Shown here: positions 8,044 to 9,101 of the stretch, piece after piece
Position numbering within the stretch: the first letter of the stretch is position 1
How the letters are laid out: every line of letters begins with the position of its first letter
Assembly (NCBI GenBank): GCA_021820805.1
Contig: JAKADF010000099.1
Span: 1-9,101, forward strand
Source of the DNA: Bacillota bacterium
Lineage (GTDB): Bacteria > Bacillota > Bacilli > Alicyclobacillales > Alicyclobacillaceae
DNA: 9,101 nucleotides
Direction: 5' to 3'
Notes under the pieces: model-generated
The model's input: only the letters and a program-made list of their open reading frames with translations
The model's database searches: none
Told to the model about the DNA's origin: nothing
Program-made: the position numbers and the translations under genes

Positions 8044-8202
8044 CTATTTTACGATCCGTTTTACAGTCCAACCGTACTCTGCACAGAACTGAACAGCCTC
8101 TTTTTTCGTTGTACAAATCCCTAAACATTCGTCCGTGTCTAGTTTCCGCACGGACCATACATTTTTATTTTCGTCAAATACGAGCGCAACGTATTTATCC
8201 AT
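8044..8202 (-). CDS. Hypothetical 52-residue protein upstream of trpS
   Basis: An ATG at 8202-8200 is preceded by GAGGTGA, a seven-base match to the anti-SD end of 16S rRNA, about eight bases upstream. It opens 52 codons ending in TAG. The product begins MDKYVALVFDENKNVWSVRK and ends in a helix-prone TKKEAVQFCAEYG followed by the strand-like WTVKRIVK. That suggests a small strand-strand-helix-strand fold. It has three cysteines (26, 30, 40) and two tryptophans (16, 45), no signal peptide and no membrane segment. The pattern of W-x-V followed later by TKKEA resembles small DUF2188-like proteins, but this is impression, not a match. No terminator separates it from the trpS promoter, so its transcript may run into the T-box leader. 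Function unknown. Confidence 0.65.
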   Translation of the reverse strand: MDKYVALVFDENKNVWSVRKLDTDECLGICTTKKEAVQFCAEYGWTVKRIVK

Positions 8203-8453
8203 ATAGATTCTCACCTCGTGCACGTAACCTGAGTCTTAAAATTCACTATGCCAATTGACCACGTATCCAATTCCACATTCTTAATTATCATCTTTAAAAA
8301 AAGATGGATCGTGACACTTATCACTCCGAATCCCTATATATGAATATTATCCTTAGTCTACATACATGAAATGGTTGCACTTCGGTTATTCCCGCGCGAT
8401 ACTGGGATTGTCAACCTGATTGTATCCACATGATGGTGAAGGGGACATGGCAA
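8203..8453. other. Divergent intergenic region, 251 bp
   Basis: Lies between the start of the minus-strand 52-residue ORF and the plus-strand 74-residue gene. It is AT-rich at its centre. A 7-bp inverted repeat with a 4-base loop, CATCTTT-AAAA-AAAGATG, lies at 8289-8306. It has no U-tract on either strand, so it may be an operator or a mild hairpin. A plus-strand promoter candidate is listed separately. For the minus strand I see TTGGCA at 8257-8252 as a possible -35, but no convincing -10 at the right distance. I found no RNA gene here. Confidence 0.6.
8375..8403 (+). promoter_or_regulatory. Candidate promoter of the 74-residue gene
   Basis: TTGCAC (8375-8380) and GATACT (8398-8403; four of six match TATAAT) are separated by 17 bases. 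This would give a 5' leader of about 44 bases before the ATG at 8454. Both hexamers are imperfect, so this is a moderate candidate. Confidence 0.4.
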
Positions 8454-8678
8454 ATGTTTGACAAGCTTAGGGAACTAGCGGCTACCAGCAAAGAAGTCTA
8501 TTTTTCGTGGAACGGTAAGCCTATGATTTTATATGCAGACCAAACCGATAATGGCGGCTGGGTACTGAAAGAAGTTACTGGGAACATCCTATACAGTGGT
8601 ATTGACGCTGATGATGTTCTTGAGTTTCTTAGCATTCGTGCAAAAGAATCCAGCATTCAAATCGACGACGAGCAGTAA
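8454..8678 (+). CDS. Hypothetical 74-residue acidic protein
   Basis: I do not recognise this protein. The open frame reaches upstream to an ATG at 8430, but that start lacks an SD site. The ATG at 8454 has GAAGGGG nine bases upstream and is chosen. The product starts MFDKLRELAATSKEVYFSWN, a short amphipathic helix leading into strand-like segments (KEVYFSW, PMILYAD, GWVLKEVTG, ILYSGID). It then has a helix DADDVLEFLSIRAKE and an acidic end, IDDEQ. There are no cysteines, signal peptide or membrane helices, so it is probably a small cytoplasmic alpha/beta protein. It is the only complete gene in the window confidently read from the plus strand, transcribed away from the 52-residue ORF. An inverted repeat and a strong terminator follow it. 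Its real-gene status rests on the SD site, protein-like composition and these flanking signals. Confidence 0.72.
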   Translation: MFDKLRELAATSKEVYFSWNGKPMILYADQTDNGGWVLKEVTGNILYSGIDADDVLEFLSIRAKESSIQIDDEQ

Positions 8679-8797
8679 TCTATCATTTATCCACATCTAC
8701 GACTCCAGCCTGCATTATAAATGATCTGCTCTATGTGGCAACATGAATACATAATGTTTTCTGCGCACTCTTAAAGCGTAGCAGGCGAATGAACTCG
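8679..8797 (+). other. Structured 3' region of the 74-residue gene
   Basis: This 119-base stretch has no ORF of note. Four bases after the stop codon, ATCATTTAT (8682-8690) and ATAAATGAT (8717-8725) form a perfect 9-bp inverted repeat around 26 bases. CATTAT near 8713 and ATAATG near 8751 could form a competing pairing. CTGCGC with GCG-ta-GCAG makes a small bulged hairpin near 8761-8784. It could be a long folded 3' UTR or a 3'-derived small RNA; I see no strong internal promoter. Confidence 0.45.
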
Positions 8798-8837
8798 AGA
8801 GGGGCATCGCATCTACACCATGCGGTGCCCCTCTTTT
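8798..8837 (+). terminator. Strong Rho-independent terminator, 15-bp stem
   Basis: A 15-bp stem (8798-8812 with 8820-8834, beginning AGAGGGGCA), with a single U-G pair and the 7-base loop CTACACC, is followed by TTTT. The T-run is present only in the plus-strand reading, so it serves transcripts from the left, most likely that of the 74-residue gene, whose stop is 119 bases upstream. Confidence 0.85.
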
Positions 8838-8855
8838 CACGGAAAAATGTTGCTT

Positions 8856-8882
8856 AATTTTGGTATATATATTCCCAAAATT
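8856..8882. repeat. AT-rich inverted repeat, possible operator
   Basis: AATTTTGG (8856-8863) and CCAAAATT (8875-8882) are perfect 8-bp arms around an 11-base AT-rich core that contains alternating TA. Arm centres are 19 bp apart, close to two helical turns, which suits a dimeric regulator. It could control transcription towards the right-edge gene. It lacks a U-tract suited to a terminator. Confidence 0.45.
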
Positions 8883-9019
8883 TACTTGTTTAAATTTGCA
8901 GTTCCATCTATCACCACATTTGGATTCAATAATAGAAAAAAAGGGGGTTTAACTAGCAATGCGAGCTTTAGTTATGAGCTTACGAGCAAAAATGAGGTTA
9001 GTCTTTTAAGTAGACAGAA

Positions 9020-9057
9020 CGAGTTTGGACGGGCACTATAAAATCAGTCTAAATTCG
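9020..9057 (+). promoter_or_regulatory. Leader hairpin ending at the SD site of the right-edge gene
   Basis: CGAGTTTGGAC (9020-9030) pairs with GTCTAAATTCG (9047-9057) in an 11-bp stem with two G-U pairs and a 16-base loop. The last base of the stem is the first base of GAGGTG, the SD site for the ATG at 9070. Together with the short ORF just upstream, this resembles the layout of translational attenuators, although the SD site is bordered rather than buried. Confidence 0.45.
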
Positions 9058-9069
9058 AGGTGTTTAGTA

Positions 9070-9101
9070 ATGGGAGAATCTCGGCAACGGTATAGTTTGG
9101 A
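9070..9101 (+). CDS. Start of an unidentified gene, cut by window edge
   Basis: ATG at 9070 with GAGGTG seven bases upstream opens a frame that runs to the window end. Only ten residues are visible, MGESRQRYSL, basic and hydrophilic. That is too little to identify it. A basic start of this kind occurs in transposase N-termini and many DNA-binding proteins, but nothing here proves either. The same frame is open back to 9010, directly after the TAA of the 16-codon ORF, so a longer or interrupted gene is possible. The ATG at 9070 is preferred because of its SD site. Confidence 0.5.
   Translation, partial: MGESRQRYSL

Larger units (their letters stand above)
8838..9069 (+). other. Non-coding leader region before the right-edge gene
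   Basis: AT-rich stretch without a convincing gene. It holds a 27-bp inverted repeat (8856-8882), a 16-codon ORF (ATG 8959 to TAA 9009) with GGGGG eleven bases upstream, and an 11-bp hairpin (9020-9057) that ends at the SD site of the next gene. Promoter signals are weak. TTGTTT (8888-8893), 17 bases and TATCAC is the best pair I see, and I do not call it. Confidence 0.4.

Noticed and set aside
8019..8258. Plus-strand 79-codon open frame opposite the 52-residue ORF
   Set aside because: It starts in the trpS promoter region without an SD site. The minus-strand ORF has the better ribosome site and a more protein-like sequence.
8289..8306. Terminator in the divergent intergenic region
   Set aside because: The 7-bp hairpin has no U-tract after it on either strand and is AT-rich, so it is not called as a terminator.
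8342..8368. Sporulation sigma-E-like promoter (GAATATT and CATACAT)
   Set aside because: The two elements resemble the sigma-E consensus, but the spacer is 12 bases rather than about 14 and the last -10 base does not fit. Kept only as a weak possibility for the 74-residue gene.
8820..9041. Plus-strand 73-codon open frame
   Set aside because: It starts inside the right arm of a strong terminator, lacks an SD site and crosses AT-rich repeats. Composition is not convincing.
9070..9101. Transposase start at the right edge
   Set aside because: Ten basic residues cannot identify a transposase, and I found no terminal inverted repeat or target duplication nearby.

Overview
The window looks like a chromosomal segment of a low-to-mid G+C Gram-positive bacterium of the class Bacilli. 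Three things point there: a tryptophan T-box leader upstream of trpS, Bacillus-type PolA, MutM and isocitrate dehydrogenase sequences, and strong Shine-Dalgarno (SD) sites with frequent TTG/GTG starts. The linkage of icd, mdh, polA, mutM and coaE is also known from Bacillus. Family level cannot be fixed from the window; Alicyclobacillaceae-like lineages are one possibility (inference).

About 85% of the window is a minus-strand series read from right to left. It begins with a 52-residue small ORF (8044-8202), too short for ordinary ORF calling. Next come a promoter (8000-8028), a T-box leader with a UGG specifier (about 7671-7993), and trpS (GTG start, 6671-7654). Then follow icd (ATG start at 6618), mdh (TTG start at 5228), an intrinsic-terminator-like hairpin (4199-4236), polA (ATG at 4066), mutM and coaE (TTG start, cut by the left edge). 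Several starts were moved inward from the longest ORF because the SD site decides them.

Functionally the series joins tryptophanyl-tRNA charging, two TCA-cycle dehydrogenases, a repair and replication pair (PolA and formamidopyrimidine-DNA glycosylase) and the last step of coenzyme A synthesis. Compared with the Bacillus subtilis order citZ-icd-mdh-phoP-phoR-polA-mutM-ytaF-coaE, this window has no citZ next to icd, no phoPR and no ytaF, and trpS stands where citZ would be. No clear terminator lies between trpS and icd, so Trp-tRNA-responsive read-through into the TCA genes is possible.

The right 1.1 kb is different. It holds short, unrecognised genes and structured non-coding DNA. A 74-residue plus-strand gene (8454-8678) diverges from the 52-residue ORF across about 250 bp. 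Its 3' region carries an inverted repeat and a 15-bp terminator stem (8798-8834). Beyond that lie an AT-rich 27-bp inverted repeat (8856-8882), a 16-codon ORF (8959-9009), an 11-bp hairpin ending at an SD site, and the first ten codons of a gene that leaves the window (9070-9101). This end is the most likely place for something undescribed, but the window stops before the downstream gene can be identified. I saw no tRNA or rRNA gene, CRISPR array or recognisable insertion sequence.
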